Shown here: positions 46,880 through 62,165 of the stretch, in pieces
How positions within the stretch are numbered: position 1 is the stretch's first letter
Layout: every line of letters starts with the position of its first letter
Assembly (NCBI GenBank): GCA_002749535.1
Contig: MZZL01000386.1
Span: forward strand, 186,001 to 250,000
Source: Apophysomyces variabilis
Lineage: Eukaryota > Mucoromycota > Mucoromycetes > Mucorales > Mucoraceae
Direction: 5' to 3'
DNA: 64,000 nucleotides
Notes under the pieces: model-generated
Database searches by the model: none
Seen by the model: only the letters and a program-made list of their open reading frames with translations
What the model was told of the DNA's origin: nothing
Position numbers and translations under genes: made by a program

Positions 46880-48193
46880 CACCTCTGAAAGACGAGCAGT
46901 AAATTTTTTTTCTAAAGGGGAGAATCAGTTATTTTTTAATGTGTTTCGTGGCTTAGCACCACAGAGGCTGCGGTTCTGACACCGCTCGCACGGAAGCTAC
47001 CCGAAAGAAAAGAACTCTTCATATCTCATACAGAACGATAAAGCTTAGGAAGTATCTGTACATTTTTTCAACAAGTTCCAGCATAGAAGCAACTTTTTTT
47101 GAAATATGTTATTTCCACAGCAGGATCTGTCCGTTATCCTAACAGTGTTTTGCTGTGTAAAATGGACGCCTGTCGGTCACAGACCATTAAAAATCGACAA
47201 AGACATATTGTACGAAAGGGTACGTCATCCCGTATTTGAGGAAAAGAAAGAAAGGTAACATTGTTAGTTGATAATTCTCCAAAATTTCAATACGGTGCTT
47301 ATATTGATCCAAGTTCATGGAATGCTGTCATTTACTGTGGGCTATTGTTAGTAACTGTTGAGCTTTGAGAAGGCTGTATTTCCTTTTTCAATCCATAATA
47401 TCTTGAAAGCCAAGCTTATATAGAGAGATCAAGCAAGCATGCAACTAGAATTTATGTTATTTATTAAGGTTAGTCCCTGAAGGGGATCGTAAATTGGTTT
47501 GATATCCCTCGTTTTGCAGTTAGTGCAAAGCTTCTTGAAGCGTGATTTGTACTCAGATCCTAAGATCAATGAAATAGCACACATATGCATGTATTCGTCA
47601 GACCCTTTCTATCTCTTTTTTTCTTTTAAACTCTAAGGCTGAGTACGAATTTAGGAGATATATAGTGCTTAATCCACTTTCTTTATCCAATGCCGGATGC
47701 GCCTTCTTGGCATGTTATCTACAACGTGATCACTCTACTGACGAAAGCAAGGCAGTCGATTCTGCAGATCAAAGAAGTAATTGATCGACTAGGAACTGCG
47801 TGGCTAACTTTTTTTTTTTGGGACAGTCTATTCCAGGGTGGCTACCGTTCCTTTTTGCCACAAACAGAACTCCTTTTGTGGTGAGAAAAGCGGTTGTAAG
47901 TGTATATATAGGTGTATATGTATATATATATGTCTGACTTTTGAACAAGAAAGGGGGAAGGACTAGCCAACTTCCCCTGGATTTGGCTACAGCATACGCA
48001 CAAAAGTAAAATAAGAGTCTCGCAAGTCTTTCTCTCTTTCTTTCTCTTTCTCCTACTTTCCTTTCAATTCCACGCAAACCTGATAATAACCATTGTTACT
48101 TAACTTGCTTTACTATTACTCTTTCTTTTTCCTACTTAATACTGTATTACACTGGCGTTCATTACTCTTATTAGCAGCTTATTTATTGTCGCG
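46880..48193. other. Intergenic region between eIF3a and the CH-kinase gene
   Basis: About 1.3 kb between divergent genes. The left end is the eIF3a leader, with a TTTTAG acceptor-like site directly before the ATG that may mark a 5' UTR intron. Short TA runs lie near 47900-47930, and a pyrimidine-rich tract (48010-48140) precedes the kinase start. No coding sequence recognised. Confidence 0.5.
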
Positions 48194-51100
48194 ATGACAG
48201 CCACATACGCATCACCACGCATGGCCCGATCAAAAAGCGGCGCTGATATATTGGTTGATAAAATGAGAGTGCAACAATTGAAAAGCGACGAAAACAGAGC
48301 CGTTGAATTCCTTAATACAATGCTGGACTGCAACATCAACGGTTGCGATTTGCATCAAGAACTGAAGGATGGGGTCCTCTTATGCAAGTAGGTACATTTT
48401 AATATATAAAAAAGGAGAGGGATCCTCTATGGATGAATTAGTTAGTCTACGAGAGTTGGATAATGGTTCGTCATAATGGGAAAGAGGAGAAAAGAACAAG
48501 ATGTAAGAAAAAAGGGGAATGACGTATTGGAAAGGCGCACAAACTGGGAAGAGCAGGGAAAATGTAAAGATAGGGCGTATTCATGGATTGGGCTTATTTA
48601 TCCTCTTGTAACACTCTAACACTCGTCTTGTTAGTCTTGTAAATAAGCTCAAACCAGGAACAATCAAGCATGTCGGTCAAAAAGACCTTTCGTTTGTCAA
48701 GGTAATCATCCAGAATAAGATAGTCAGTATAAATCTAAGGACATATTTTGCTTGCTTAGATGGATAATATCACACGTTTCCTTCAGGGAGCCCGACAGGT
48801 AAAAAATACAGAGAGCATTCCATTCCCAACGCGTGCATTGCACGATACTACCGAAGAAAAAGAAGAAAGAAAAACACAATCGGCAACCATGTTCATTTTG
48901 ATTGCTTCAATAGCTTGGACTGAAAGATACCCAACTATTCGAGACCATTGATTTATTCGAAGGCAAGGATATGGCAGCTGTAAGTCATCTGCAATCACTT
49001 CCCTTCTGTAAATATTGATCAATGTAGCCGTTCCTCCATATTAGGTTGTCCATACTATCTTGGCGTTGGCTCTATTAAGTGCAAAACAAGATTCTTCAGA
49101 CAATCAAAACGAGGAGGTGACGGAGGGACAGGAGGACAAACCAATCATTGATAGGGAGAAGTTGCAGAATATCGATACCGATGTAGGAAAGGAGACGGGC
49201 GACAAAGGGACGAAGGCAGGCCAGACAGCTTCCTTCAACTCGCAATCATCAGAAGAAGACTGGATTGACAAGGCGCAGAGATATCGACACGTACGGGACA
49301 TCTTTTCGTTCCACGGCCAAGTCAGTGCCTCATCACTACAACTCAACAAAGACGCGCTCGCCAGTTCGCATTCTTTACAATTGAACTCGAATGAGCTTCC
49401 ATTTGACAATGATCATCGCGCGAGCCGGTCATCGCTTCCATCTTCACCAACAACACCAGGATTCGTCCGTCCACCGAAATCACCATTGCGACCCATGTCA
49501 AAGCCAAGTTCGCATCAACAGCATCGATCCCTTCGTATTAGAAGTAGCGCAGAAGATCTCAGGTCGCATCGACGGCGACGTCCATCAGCACCTTCCTTCT
49601 CCACACAAAATAACAACGATTCATTCAAGAGCAGCGGTCTGAGTAGTGGATTTAGTGTTGCTATGTCACGAACTTCGTCAGCGTCATCCTGTTCTTCTAT
49701 GCTTTCTTCGGTTTCTTCCTCATCTTCTTCACCCAAAACACCTATTACACCGTCTTCCCTTCGGCATGCGCCAACAGAGCATGGGATTGAGCCAAAAGGT
49801 GGAGTGAATGCATCAAAGCAATCTCGACGTCGGAGACAAAGTGTGTCATCTCATCGTAGCAAAGACAAAACTAGCCTGCCAAGCGAATCGTCAGATCGAA
49901 ACAGCTCAAACACAGGCAGTCTTGGACATAAGCTTGACCAACAGCTTGCTAAAAGTGTAGAGGAGATAAATAATGAAGATAAATCACGCGAAAAACTGTT
50001 ACTTAAGAGCAAAGACGGATCCACCAGCACTCAATACGTAGGAACTCTATAAAATGAATAACCTAGTATTGATCATGTTTTTCTAGCAATTGGGAAACTG
50101 CATTGGCAAAGGTCAATTTGGATCTGTTTACAGGTAGACGGCTTTCTCCGAATTTGTTTTCTAAGCTCTAAACTGAAATGTCGTTCATAGGGCTCTTGAT
50201 CTTGCAACCGGGGAAATTGTAGCCGTGAAACGCGTAAAGCTTGAAGAGGGAGAACTTGATCAAGAAATCATGGTAAGATCATGATACGTAAATGTTCTGC
50301 TTCTTATGAATTGACTTGATGGTTTTGTGTTACTTTTCTTAGAAAGAAGTCAGTTTACTAAAGACACTGTCCCATCGCAATGTCATTCAGTATTTTGGTT
50401 TCATCCGTAGCAGAAATCACATGAATCTGGTGCTAGAGTAACTATTTTGTTATTCCGAAAAGAGGTTTACTAAATAGCTATTGCTTTTTCCTAACAGATA
50501 CGCTGAAAACGGATCCCTCATGTCCACGTTGAAAGCATTTGGAGCGTTTCCAGAAAAACTAGTTGCTTCTTTTTGCATGAAAATCTTAAATGGTCTCGAA
50601 TATTTGCACTCAAATCAGGTATTAGCTTGTACTGTTAAATATTACTTGATCTAAAAAGTAATTCACTTCTGTTTTAGGTGGTACACTGCGATTTGAAAGC
50701 GGCTAATATCCTGACCACGAAAACAGGCGATGTAAAATTGACGGATTTTGGCGTATCATTAAACCTAAAGATCAAAGGCGCTGACGCTGGGACAGTATCA
50801 GGCACTCCAAACTGGAGTATGTGATTAGAGCAGTACTATTTCTCTGTTGCTAATCGATAACTTCATTAGTGGCGCCGGAAGTAATTGAGCTGCAAGGTGC
50901 ATCTACAAAATCCGATATCTGGTAAGCCCATCATATATCTAACTTTATCTTCAAAGCTTCTTTAACAACGGTATACATTTGTAGGTCGTTAGGCTGTACT
51001 TTAGTGGAATTGGTTACTGGAAAACCACCTTACTCCGATTTGATTGCTATGTCAGCAATGTTCCGAATAGTAGAAGATGACTATCCTCCATTACCGGAAA

Positions 51101-52209
51101 ACATCTCTGAGGTATGAAGCAGCAGAAATGACCCTTGTTTCTTTCTTTGCTCACGTCCTATCAGGAAATGCACAGCTTCCTCTTATGCTGTTTCCAGAAG
51201 AACCCAGATGATCGGCCAACCGCTACACAATTAAAGGAACACAACTGGATTCGAAAGAATCAACGAAAATTAAAAAAGACCGAGACCTATTCTCACAGTC
51301 TGACCAGCTATCTTAGTCATAAGCAGCAACAAATGCGACCGTCTTCGTTACGCTCCAGCAGGGACATAACTTCCTCGTGCCATCCCCTTGACGAAGTTGG
51401 AAAAAACGAAACACAAGCTCCCACCGACTCTGATAGCTTTCAACGAACCGAGAGCCAATTTACACAATTTGATGACGAGGAAAACGCTACCAACATTATA
51501 CCTGATTTCATTGCTCCTGAAGATGAAGACTATATCACACATCATTTTATACAGACTTCATTTGGAAAAGGTACGACACGGTTAAATGCCCAAGTGGATA
51601 TTCATGCCATTTTATAGCTGTTGAGTGCAAAGTTTGTGGTGATCTGATCAAATCGCAAACTATATTTTGCGAAGGTATTAAAAATTAATAAGGTTGACTA
51701 TTGTGAATGATTAATCTTGTATATTATTAGTTTGTGCCCTGGTTTGCCATAAAGAATGCAAACGTATGGCTTTCTCATGCCCACCGAAAGTGAACGATCA
51801 ACAATTATCTTATGACGTAAGTACCTGTGCGTATATTTTATAGGATGTTCTAACAATGTGTGAAAAGTGGGTATTTTCTGCAAAGATTTACAATCGGGGT
51901 CGGCAAGAACGATACGGGTCACACGACTCTGCTTTACGTACCGTTCACGAATCCCCCCTTAACCGTCGTCACCGTAGCGTAGATGCACTGTCATTAAAGA
52001 ATCATCCGCAGGCTGAAAACATCCGCAAATATTCTCAAGCACTCGGATTGACACCGCAAGAACAACGTGCATTAAGTGAAAACCAAGCATTGTTATCTCA
52101 CACATTAGCCTTACATAAAATGAACCCGGAAGCGGTGGAAAAGATGAGACGGCGGACCAAGGACGGGAAAAAGCCACTCAATGAAGGAGAAGAATGTGTG
52201 ATCGCATAA
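48194..52209 (+). CDS. CH domain - Cdc15/SepH-like protein kinase - C1 domain protein
   Basis: Sixteen exons (48194-48387, 48635-48701, 48760-48798, 48914-48979, 49045-50037, 50087-50133, 50191-50272, 50343-50437, 50498-50618, 50678-50816, 50870-50921, 50985-51111, 51165-51570, 51618-51674, 51731-51816, 51886-52209) give 964 residues. Residues about 25-135 are a calponin-homology domain ([50 protein letters not shown]). A long Ser-rich linker follows. The kinase domain (about 453-705) has [39 protein letters not shown] and SDIWSLG; the wording is that of the Cdc15/Cdc7/SepH septation-initiation family. HRD is HCD here. About residues 799-850 form a C1-type zinc finger (HHF..., [26 protein letters not shown]). 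Roles in actin or membrane recruitment are inference. Confidence 0.85.
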
Positions 52210-52540
52210 ACAAGCTTAGTAGTTAATTATCGAATAAAACTTATATGTACACTTAACACCAATACTTGGTATTCATTGTGTGTATCCATGCTTGGCCAAA
52301 CACATGCCCTTTCACTCTATGCTTCTACGCCTCCTTTGCCATTGAAGAACCACCAGTATCCCAAAGGATATGAATGGCAGCCTGTGTCATGCATAATTCC
52401 GTTGCTATCTTGATAATTCTGATTGCACTTTTTTGGTCATTGTTCTGGACAGTCACGATCGCAATGAAAAAGAGTAGGTCGGATCACACGGAGTTTCCAT
52501 GTCAAAGGAACCGAGCACTTTACCATAACTTGTTAACTTT
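52210..52540. other. Intergenic region upstream of DED1
   Basis: About 330 bp. Contains the 3' UTR of the kinase gene and the DED1 promoter and leader. No gene seen. Confidence 0.5.
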
Positions 52541-54953
<2,413 letters not shown>

Positions 54954-55273
54954 AGTAGAAAACCAATTTTCACAAACAGAAAAGTACTTTGTTAGATATT
55001 TCAAAAATATAGCTTTTGGTATCGTATCCCCAAGTCACTTTATTAATCTTATCATACATGAACGAGATAGTCGTGTTCGACTTAGAAGTGGATACTGAGC
55101 TGCCAGAGTAAATGAATGGACAAGATCGGATTTGGCTTCCGAACTCCCGTTCCTTCTTTTGGTGTGGCTTTTCATTGAAGGGACTGCTTATGCCCTTAAC
55201 TTTTTTTTATACTCGAGAGAAGGCGTACACTTCCTGCTTTGAGCGTTTTTGCTTCATGCTCTAAGTGCCTACC
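54954..55273. other. Intergenic region between DED1 and RPA190
   Basis: About 320 bp of AT-rich DNA holding the DED1 3' UTR and the RPA190 promoter. A pyrimidine-rich stretch precedes the RPA190 ATG. No gene seen. Confidence 0.5.
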
Positions 55274-58200
55274 ATGAACATTTCTTGTCCCATTGGAGCA
55301 GAGATCGACTCTGTGTCATTTTCATTTTATGAGCCAAGCGAAATACGCCAAATTTCCGTAAAGCAGATTGTAAATCCCGTCTTGTTTGACACCCTTGGCC
55401 ATCCTACCAAAGGTGGTCTGTATGACTCGGCTCTCGGACCATACACCAAGACACAGCTGTACGTTTTACCACAAATGAATAAGAGAAGCAAAAGAACATA
55501 TACGTAGAGTGCTCTCGTTGCTCACCACCTTTATTAATTATAGCTGCGGAACATGTTCACAAGATCATTTCAGTTGTCCTGGCCATTTCGGTCATATTGA
55601 ACTTCCTATTCCCGCCTATAATCCGATGTTTTTTGATAATCTATATGCCATTCTTCGAGCAAAATGCGCATTTTGTCATCATTTCCGTATGGGCCGAACT
55701 CAGGTGAGCCTAGATAACAATCAACGATTTGGAAAAGCGAAGCAAAAATGCTGACAATGAATGACGGAATTAGATGAAAAGATACACTGCCAAACTGAGA
55801 CTGCTTCAACGAGGTCTTATTCGAGAAGCACAGGCCTTGGACGATATGTACATTAAAGTGGCTCCGAAAAAGTCGAAGTCGAACGACGAGGAGACGTTGG
55901 AAGACAAGATGGAAGAGGATGCCGATGCTGCAGCCAACGTAGAGGACTATCTTGATCGCATGGGTAAGTTTTGTGAAAAGGAAGCGACTTCGTGGTATTG
56001 TTTCATGAGCTAAGGGTTTCCGAAACACATAGACGCTTTTGTCACCAAATGCCTGCAAGACCCCGAGGCAGCAAAGTTTGCGAATAAAGACTATAAAGTG
56101 ACCGTGATCAATGACACTCGCAAACGTGTTATGCTGGACTTTATGAAACAATGTCTGCATGCTAAGCGATGTGCAAACTGTGAATTGATCTCTCCTCCTA
56201 TTCGACGTGAGGGTGCAGCAAAGATCTTTCAGCTGGCGCTTGGCAAGAAGGATCACGTTTATATGGAGTCGAAGGCCGGTGATCTGGCCAAGAAGATCCC
56301 AACTACGCAAAGATACCTGACACCCTATGAAGTGCGTAAAGACGTTCAGGCACTTTTCGAAATTGAAGAGGAGATTACAACTCTACTTTATGGTTCAAAG
56401 AATCCATATGCCCCTGCGCAGAGCAAAAAGGCGACATATAATATGTTCTTCATTGAAGTTCTCGCTGTTGCTCCAACGCGCTTCCGTCCTCCCTCTGTCA
56501 TGGGAGACCAGGTGTATGAATCACCGCAGAATGAACTGTTAAGCGCAATTTTGAAGGAATGTCACCTTGTTCGTGATTTCTCGGACGATCTTCAGGCCGC
56601 CGATAATGAGGAAGAAGTCGATAAGGACAAAGTACAGCGACTGCGTAACCTTTTCGTGGATAGCATTATTCGACTTCAACACGCCGTTAACTCGTTCATC
56701 GATTCGACTAAAAACCCAGCTCTCTTGCCCCAAGGAAAGACCCCTCCACCAGGTATTCGTCAGGCACTCGAAAAGAAGGAAGGTCTTTTTAGAAAACACA
56801 TGATGGGAAAGCGTGTCAATTACGCTGCTCGTTCAGTTATCTCTCCAGATCCCAATATTGAGACCTCCGAAATCGGTATTCCACCTGTGTTCGCTACCAA
56901 GCTGACATACCCTGAGCCAGTAACACCTCACAACTTGAAAGAACTGCGTCAGGCGGTGATCAACGGTCCATTTAAATGGCCCGGCGCCACTCACGTTCAG
57001 CATGAAGATCAATCTCTAGATGTTCTTGCCAACTTGAGTCTCGAATCTCGCACAGCTCTCGCCAACTCCCTTTTAGCCCCTCAAAGTTCCCACTCTGCTT
57101 CGAGCAGCACTAATCCGTACCCCACACGTACCCAGACAATCAATAAGAAGGTTTTCCGCCACTTGCGCAATGGTGATATGCTCTTGCTTAACCGTCAGCC
57201 TACTCTTCATAAACCCTCTATCATGGCTCACAAGGCGCGTGTGCTGCCCGGCGAAAAGACGATTCGTATGCACTATGCTAACTGTAACACTTATAATGCT
57301 GATTTTGACGGTGATGAGATGAATATCCATTTCCCTCAAAACGAAATTGCCCGTGCCGAAGCAGCCTTAATTGCTAATACAGATAATCAATACCTGGTAC
57401 CTACCAGTGGTAATCCCCTTCGTGGTTTGATTCAGGATCACGTTGTTTCCGGTGTATGGATGACGGCTCGTGATACTTTCTTCACCAAGGATGAATATCA
57501 GCAATTGCTGTATGGTTCATTGCGCCCGGAAATCGATGGTACCGGCAACGGTAAGATTTTGACCGTTGCACCTGCGATCATTAAGCCCCAGCCATTGTGG
57601 ACGGGAAAGCAGATTGTAAGCAGATGATTACATATTGATCTTCGCGTGCGGCTGGTCTTTTTTTACTAACGCGAACATTTACAGATATCCACGATTTTGA
57701 AGAACTTGACATATGGTCAATCTCAGCTCAATATGACATCGTCCAGTAAAGTTCCAGGACGGTACTGGGGTGCACACGCAGAAGAAGAAGCCAAGGTTTT
57801 GGTGATGGATGGCGAACTTATAACTGGTATTCTGGATAAATCGCAATTTGGTGCCACTGCATTTGGTCTTGTTCATTCGGTTTATGAGCTCTATGGAGCT
57901 GAATCCGCCGGCAAATTGTTGAGTATCTTTGGTCGTTTGTTCACCAAATACATCCAATTCCGCGGTTTCACATGTAGAATGGATGACTTGCGCTTGACAG
58001 CTGAAGGTGACAAGTGGCGTCGTGATCTGTTGGATAATGGTCGCTCTTTTGGTCGGGAAGCGCATTTGGAATACCTTGGCTTGGCTGAAACTGCCAAGAC
58101 AGCGAGCCCTGAAGTATTGGAAAAAGAGTTCAAGCTGCGTATGGAGGAAGTGGCCCGTGACGATAATAAACTCGCTGGTCTGGATAATGCAATGAAATCC

Positions 58201-60764
58201 AAGGTGAACAAGCTCACCTCGTCCATTACCGAAACCTGTCTGCCCAATGGCTTAGTCCGAAAGTTCCCCAACAATAACATGCAAATGATGACCGTCTCCG
58301 GTGCCAAGGGTTCTAATGTCAATGCAGCTCAGATCTCTTGTTTGCTTGGCCAGCAGGAATTGGAAGGTCGTCGTGTGCCTCTTATGGTTTCCGGTCGTTC
58401 TTTGCCTTCCTTCCGTCCTTACGACACGAGCGCTCGCGCTGGTGGTTATGTCACTGGTCGTTTCTTGACTGGTATCCGACCCCAAGAGTACTATTTCCAT
58501 TGTATGGCTGGTCGTGAAGGTCTTATTGATACAGCTGTCAAGACTTCTCGTTCCGGTTATCTGCAGCGTTGTTTGATTAAGCATTTGGAAGGTTTGCGCG
58601 TGCACTACGATCATACTGTGCGAGACTCGGATGGATCCGTGCTGCAATTCCATTACGGTGAAGATTCACTCGATGTCATCAAGGCCAAATATCTGAACGA
58701 ATTCAGTTTCTCCGCACACAACTTCGAAAGACTTTCGCAGAAATATAACCCCAAGGCAGCAATGGGATCTTTAGAAACCGAGAAGGGACAAGAATATGCC
58801 AAGAAGGCTCTGAAGAAACCAAAGAAATATGACCCAGCCTTGTCTGTCTATAACCCTGGTACTCACCTTGGTGTTGTGTCTGAACGCTTTGCGTTGGCCA
58901 TGAAGAACTATATTGAAAAGAACCCTGACAAGATGCCGTTCAATTCAACAGATGTCAATAAGAACGATAACCGCTTTGCTAACTTGACAAAGAACAAGTT
59001 CAGGGCGCTGATGCACCTCAAATATCTCCACAGTTTGGTTGAACCCGGTGAGGCAGTGGGTCTGCTGGCAGCTCAGTCTGTGGGTGAACCATCAACACAG
59101 ATGACATTGAACACTTTCCATTTTGCCGGTTATGGTGCCGCTAACGTGACATTGGGTATTCCCCGTTTGCGTGAAATTATTATGACGGCTGCAACCAATA
59201 TCAAGACGCCTACGATGCTTCTACCCCTACGATCCGATGCTAAGCCTGAACAGGCCGCGAAGTTCTGCAAGTCCGCCTCGAAATTGACCTTGGCACAGCT
59301 TGTGGACGATGTGGCTGTCACTGAAATCACAACAGCGAAGACGGCTGAAAACGGTTACCGTCGATCCAAGGTTTACTCTATTCGTCTGAACTTGTTCAGT
59401 GAAGAAGAATATGCCGAAGAATACTGTGTCAAGGCACGAAGAGTCAAGGAGGTCTTGGCCACGACGTTCTTGAAGGATTTGGAGGAAGCTATCCGCAAAG
59501 ATATTAAGGGAACAAAGAAAGCACAAGCCGTTGATATTGCAGAAGGTCACAAGGCCCGAGATGACAGTGGCAACTTCAATGAGGACGAGGGTGCTGAGGC
59601 TGCTGCCTATGGTAAGCTAGTCAACTTTGTTTTGTGGCCATGGAAAATGGATGAACTTATCATCTTTTGATAGATTCCGATGAAGGCGATGGTGATGCCA
59701 CAAGCTCACGATTGGCAGCCAAGACCAAACAAAGAGCCACTTACGACGAGCCTGACGAAGAAGACGTAGAAATGTTGAAGGAAGGCAAGTCTTTAGAAGA
59801 TGAGGAAGCAGAATTGGAAGCCAGCCGGATGGCCGTAGACAGTGAGAACGAAGAGGAGAAGCCAGCCAAGGCAAGCTCCACCAGCGATCTTGAGACTCGG
59901 GCTGTAAAGGAAAGCAAGTATGTGAAACGATGGAAGTTCGACGAGGAGAACGGCGCTTGGTGTGAGATTGACATGCAGGTAAAAAAAAAAAAAATCGAGA
60001 AACACGAGGATCTGTCAGTTTGGCTTAACATTATATATGAAAACAGTTCCCTGCTGATACGAAGAAGATTCTTATGGTCAGTCTCATCGAGAAGACATGT
60101 GCACGCGTAATTGTACATGAAATCAAGGGCATCCAGCGCTGCTTCGAATATATCAACCCTACTGAAAATGATACACAGGTAAATATGCGAAAGGTTAGAG
60201 AAGGCAAGAATGAAACTAACCAAAAATTGATTTTTCATAGCAACGTCTGCAAACCGAGGGTGTGAACCTGAGGGGTATGTGGTCTCACAGCGACCTGATT
60301 GATGTGAACGAGATTGATACCAATGATATTGCTGCCATTCTCCGTACTTATGGTGTGGAGGCTGCTCGTAATGCTATCATCAAGGAAGTCGGCAGTGTGT
60401 TCGGTGTCTATGGTATCAAGGTCGATCGCCGCCATCTGACATTGATCGCAGACTACATGACTTTCGAGGGCGGTTACAAGCCTTTCAGTCGTATTGGTAT
60501 CGGCTCGAACGTTGCTCCGTTCTTGAAGATGAGTTTCGAATCGACTTGTAAATTCCTGACAGATGCTACACTGTAAGTTTCCTCCTGGTTTTTTTTTTCA
60601 ACTTTTTGTATGGATTGATAAGGCATGATGTACTCATTTATTGCTCTAGACATGGTGACTATGACACGCTGGAGTCTCCCTCTTCGCGAATTGTGCTTGG
60701 CAAGGTGGTCGAAGGAGGCACTGGTTCCTTTGAAGTTTTGCAGCCTCTCAAGGCAGCCGCATAG
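55274..60764 (+). CDS. RPA190: RNA polymerase I largest subunit RPA190 (A190)
   Basis: Nine exons: 55274-55458, 55544-55703, 55774-55963, 56033-57615, 57685-59611, 59674-59978, 60047-60178, 60241-60572 and 60650-60764, 1642 residues (yeast 1664). It makes 35S-type pre-rRNA in the nucleolus. Clamp zinc sites are present (CGTCSQDHFSCPGHFGH; CAFCHHF; CANCEL). RHMMGKRVNYAARSVISPDPN and LLNRQPTLHKPSIMAH lead to the catalytic loop NADFDGDEMN (Asp 602, 604, 606). The bridge-helix area (SARAGGYVTGRFLTGIRPQEYYFHCMAGREGLIDTAVKT, described in pieces in the chain), trigger loop (STQMTLNTFHFAG) and C-terminal GTGSFEVLQ are all conserved. An acidic insert of about 100 residues near 1325-1430 matches the jaw insertion (expander) specific to Pol I, and separates it from Pol II and III. 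The start is the first ATG; the frame extends only to a GTG before it. Confidence 0.97.
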
Positions 60765-62037
60765 ACTATATTTTTGTTTTTCTTACTTTTTCGCTACACT
60801 TTTTATCATTTTCTTTTTTCCTTTTTCCCATCTGCAGAACATTTTTTTGTAAAAATACACAATTTTTTCATAATGAATTTGGTATCAAGTTGCATCTTAA
60901 TGGCTTATTTGAGTTTGATCAGAAAGCGCTTTTGAAAGATTTTCCTGAGCTCTGACCCGAAGAGATGATGTTACTGAACTCTTATGATAGTGGCATTCAT
61001 TGGATCCTGAGTCTTACAGATATGGAAAAAAAAAAGCAGCAGCTAGATGGGCAATATTTGCGTCTATCCTATTGGGGATAAATTCTTGTTTGTCCTTTCT
61101 CGGCGGACAAGGTGGACAATGTGTGAACAAGTCGTTGTCCGGATTCGTTCCCAGGGTTGTCCATTCAGCCCATGTCTTGCTGAGCGTGGCCGAACTTTTT
61201 AACTTCCGGCCGCGTGTTCTCTTTCTTCTGGCTTGCCAAGCTTGGGTTCCAGTTCAGGAAATTTGGTTGATTGGCTCAATTTCGTTGCCATGGCTTATTC
61301 GACACAGTGGACTTGGACCGGATTTAACCTTCTTTCCCTTTTTCCTATCGCAGCCACCCTAGTGGTTATTGATAAGCCAATTATTTTCCATGTGTTACGT
61401 TGCGTCATTAAAACCATACCCTAAGACGTGAAGTGATGATCATAGGTTAGAAAAGGGATCACAATGAAGAGCGGTTGAATAAGATCACTTGAAGAGGTCT
61501 GAATCCATTGTTTTCTAATGAAGAAAAAGTGTTCTATGTATGAGTAATGTTTATGTTTACTAAATTAGGGGCTGGCGTTCGTAGGAAGCTGAGTTGGTTC
61601 TATTTGTCATTCATTTCATACTCCTTTCGCGTCTAAAAAAAAATTTTTTTTATGGGGGAACGAGATTTAAGAGAACGCTCAAGGAGAAAAACTGAGGTCC
61701 ATTTCTTTTCCCTTCTTCCACTTTTCCCACTTTCTTTTGTGTGTCAACACTTTTACTTGACTAACTCCTTTATTTTATATATATATACTCTGCTCTTTTA
61801 AAGGCTAACCACAGCACAAGCTATCTATTTTATTTTATTTTAACTATTTCATTCTATTCTTTTTTTTTGAAACCCCAGAACTCCTTTTCTCTTACCCTCT
61901 GTTTTATCGTGTGCATCAGTTCGTCAAGATGCACAGCAAGTTTTAATTTCCCGTTTATTTTCTTTTAAAAAAGAAAGAAAAAAAAAGAAAGAATTTTAGA
62001 AAAAGAAGTCTTTAAAAAAAGAAAAAAAGAAAAAAAG
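60765..62037. other. Intergenic region with a doubtful hydrophobic frame
   Basis: About 1.3 kb between RPA190 and the GATA gene. Frames at 61000-61362 and 61233-61424 encode hydrophobic, Trp-rich peptides (RWAIFASILLGINS; LNFVAMAYSTQWTWTG), and switching frame near 61260 would join them, so a decayed membrane-protein gene is possible. From 61620 the DNA is homopolymer-rich and must hold the GATA gene promoter and leader (TATATATATATAC near 61777). Confidence 0.4.
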
Positions 62038-62091
62038 ATGGCCTACTTTTACATGTACAACGGAAAGCACGTAGGAAACGACGTCGATTGA
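62038..62091 (+). promoter_or_regulatory. Upstream ORF of the GATA-factor gene
   Basis: ATG GCC at 62038, 17 codons ([17 protein letters not shown]), stop TGA at 62089-62091, 74 bp before the main ATG. It overlaps the main frame region out of phase. If transcribed, it could restrain translation of the factor. Alternatively a splice joins it to the main frame, but no matching phase was found. Confidence 0.5.
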
Positions 62092-62165
62092 CCAAGAAAC
62101 CGCAATACAACAACAAAGAACAATCATACAATTCAACAAGAACAACCGAGAATAGATATCTCCCC

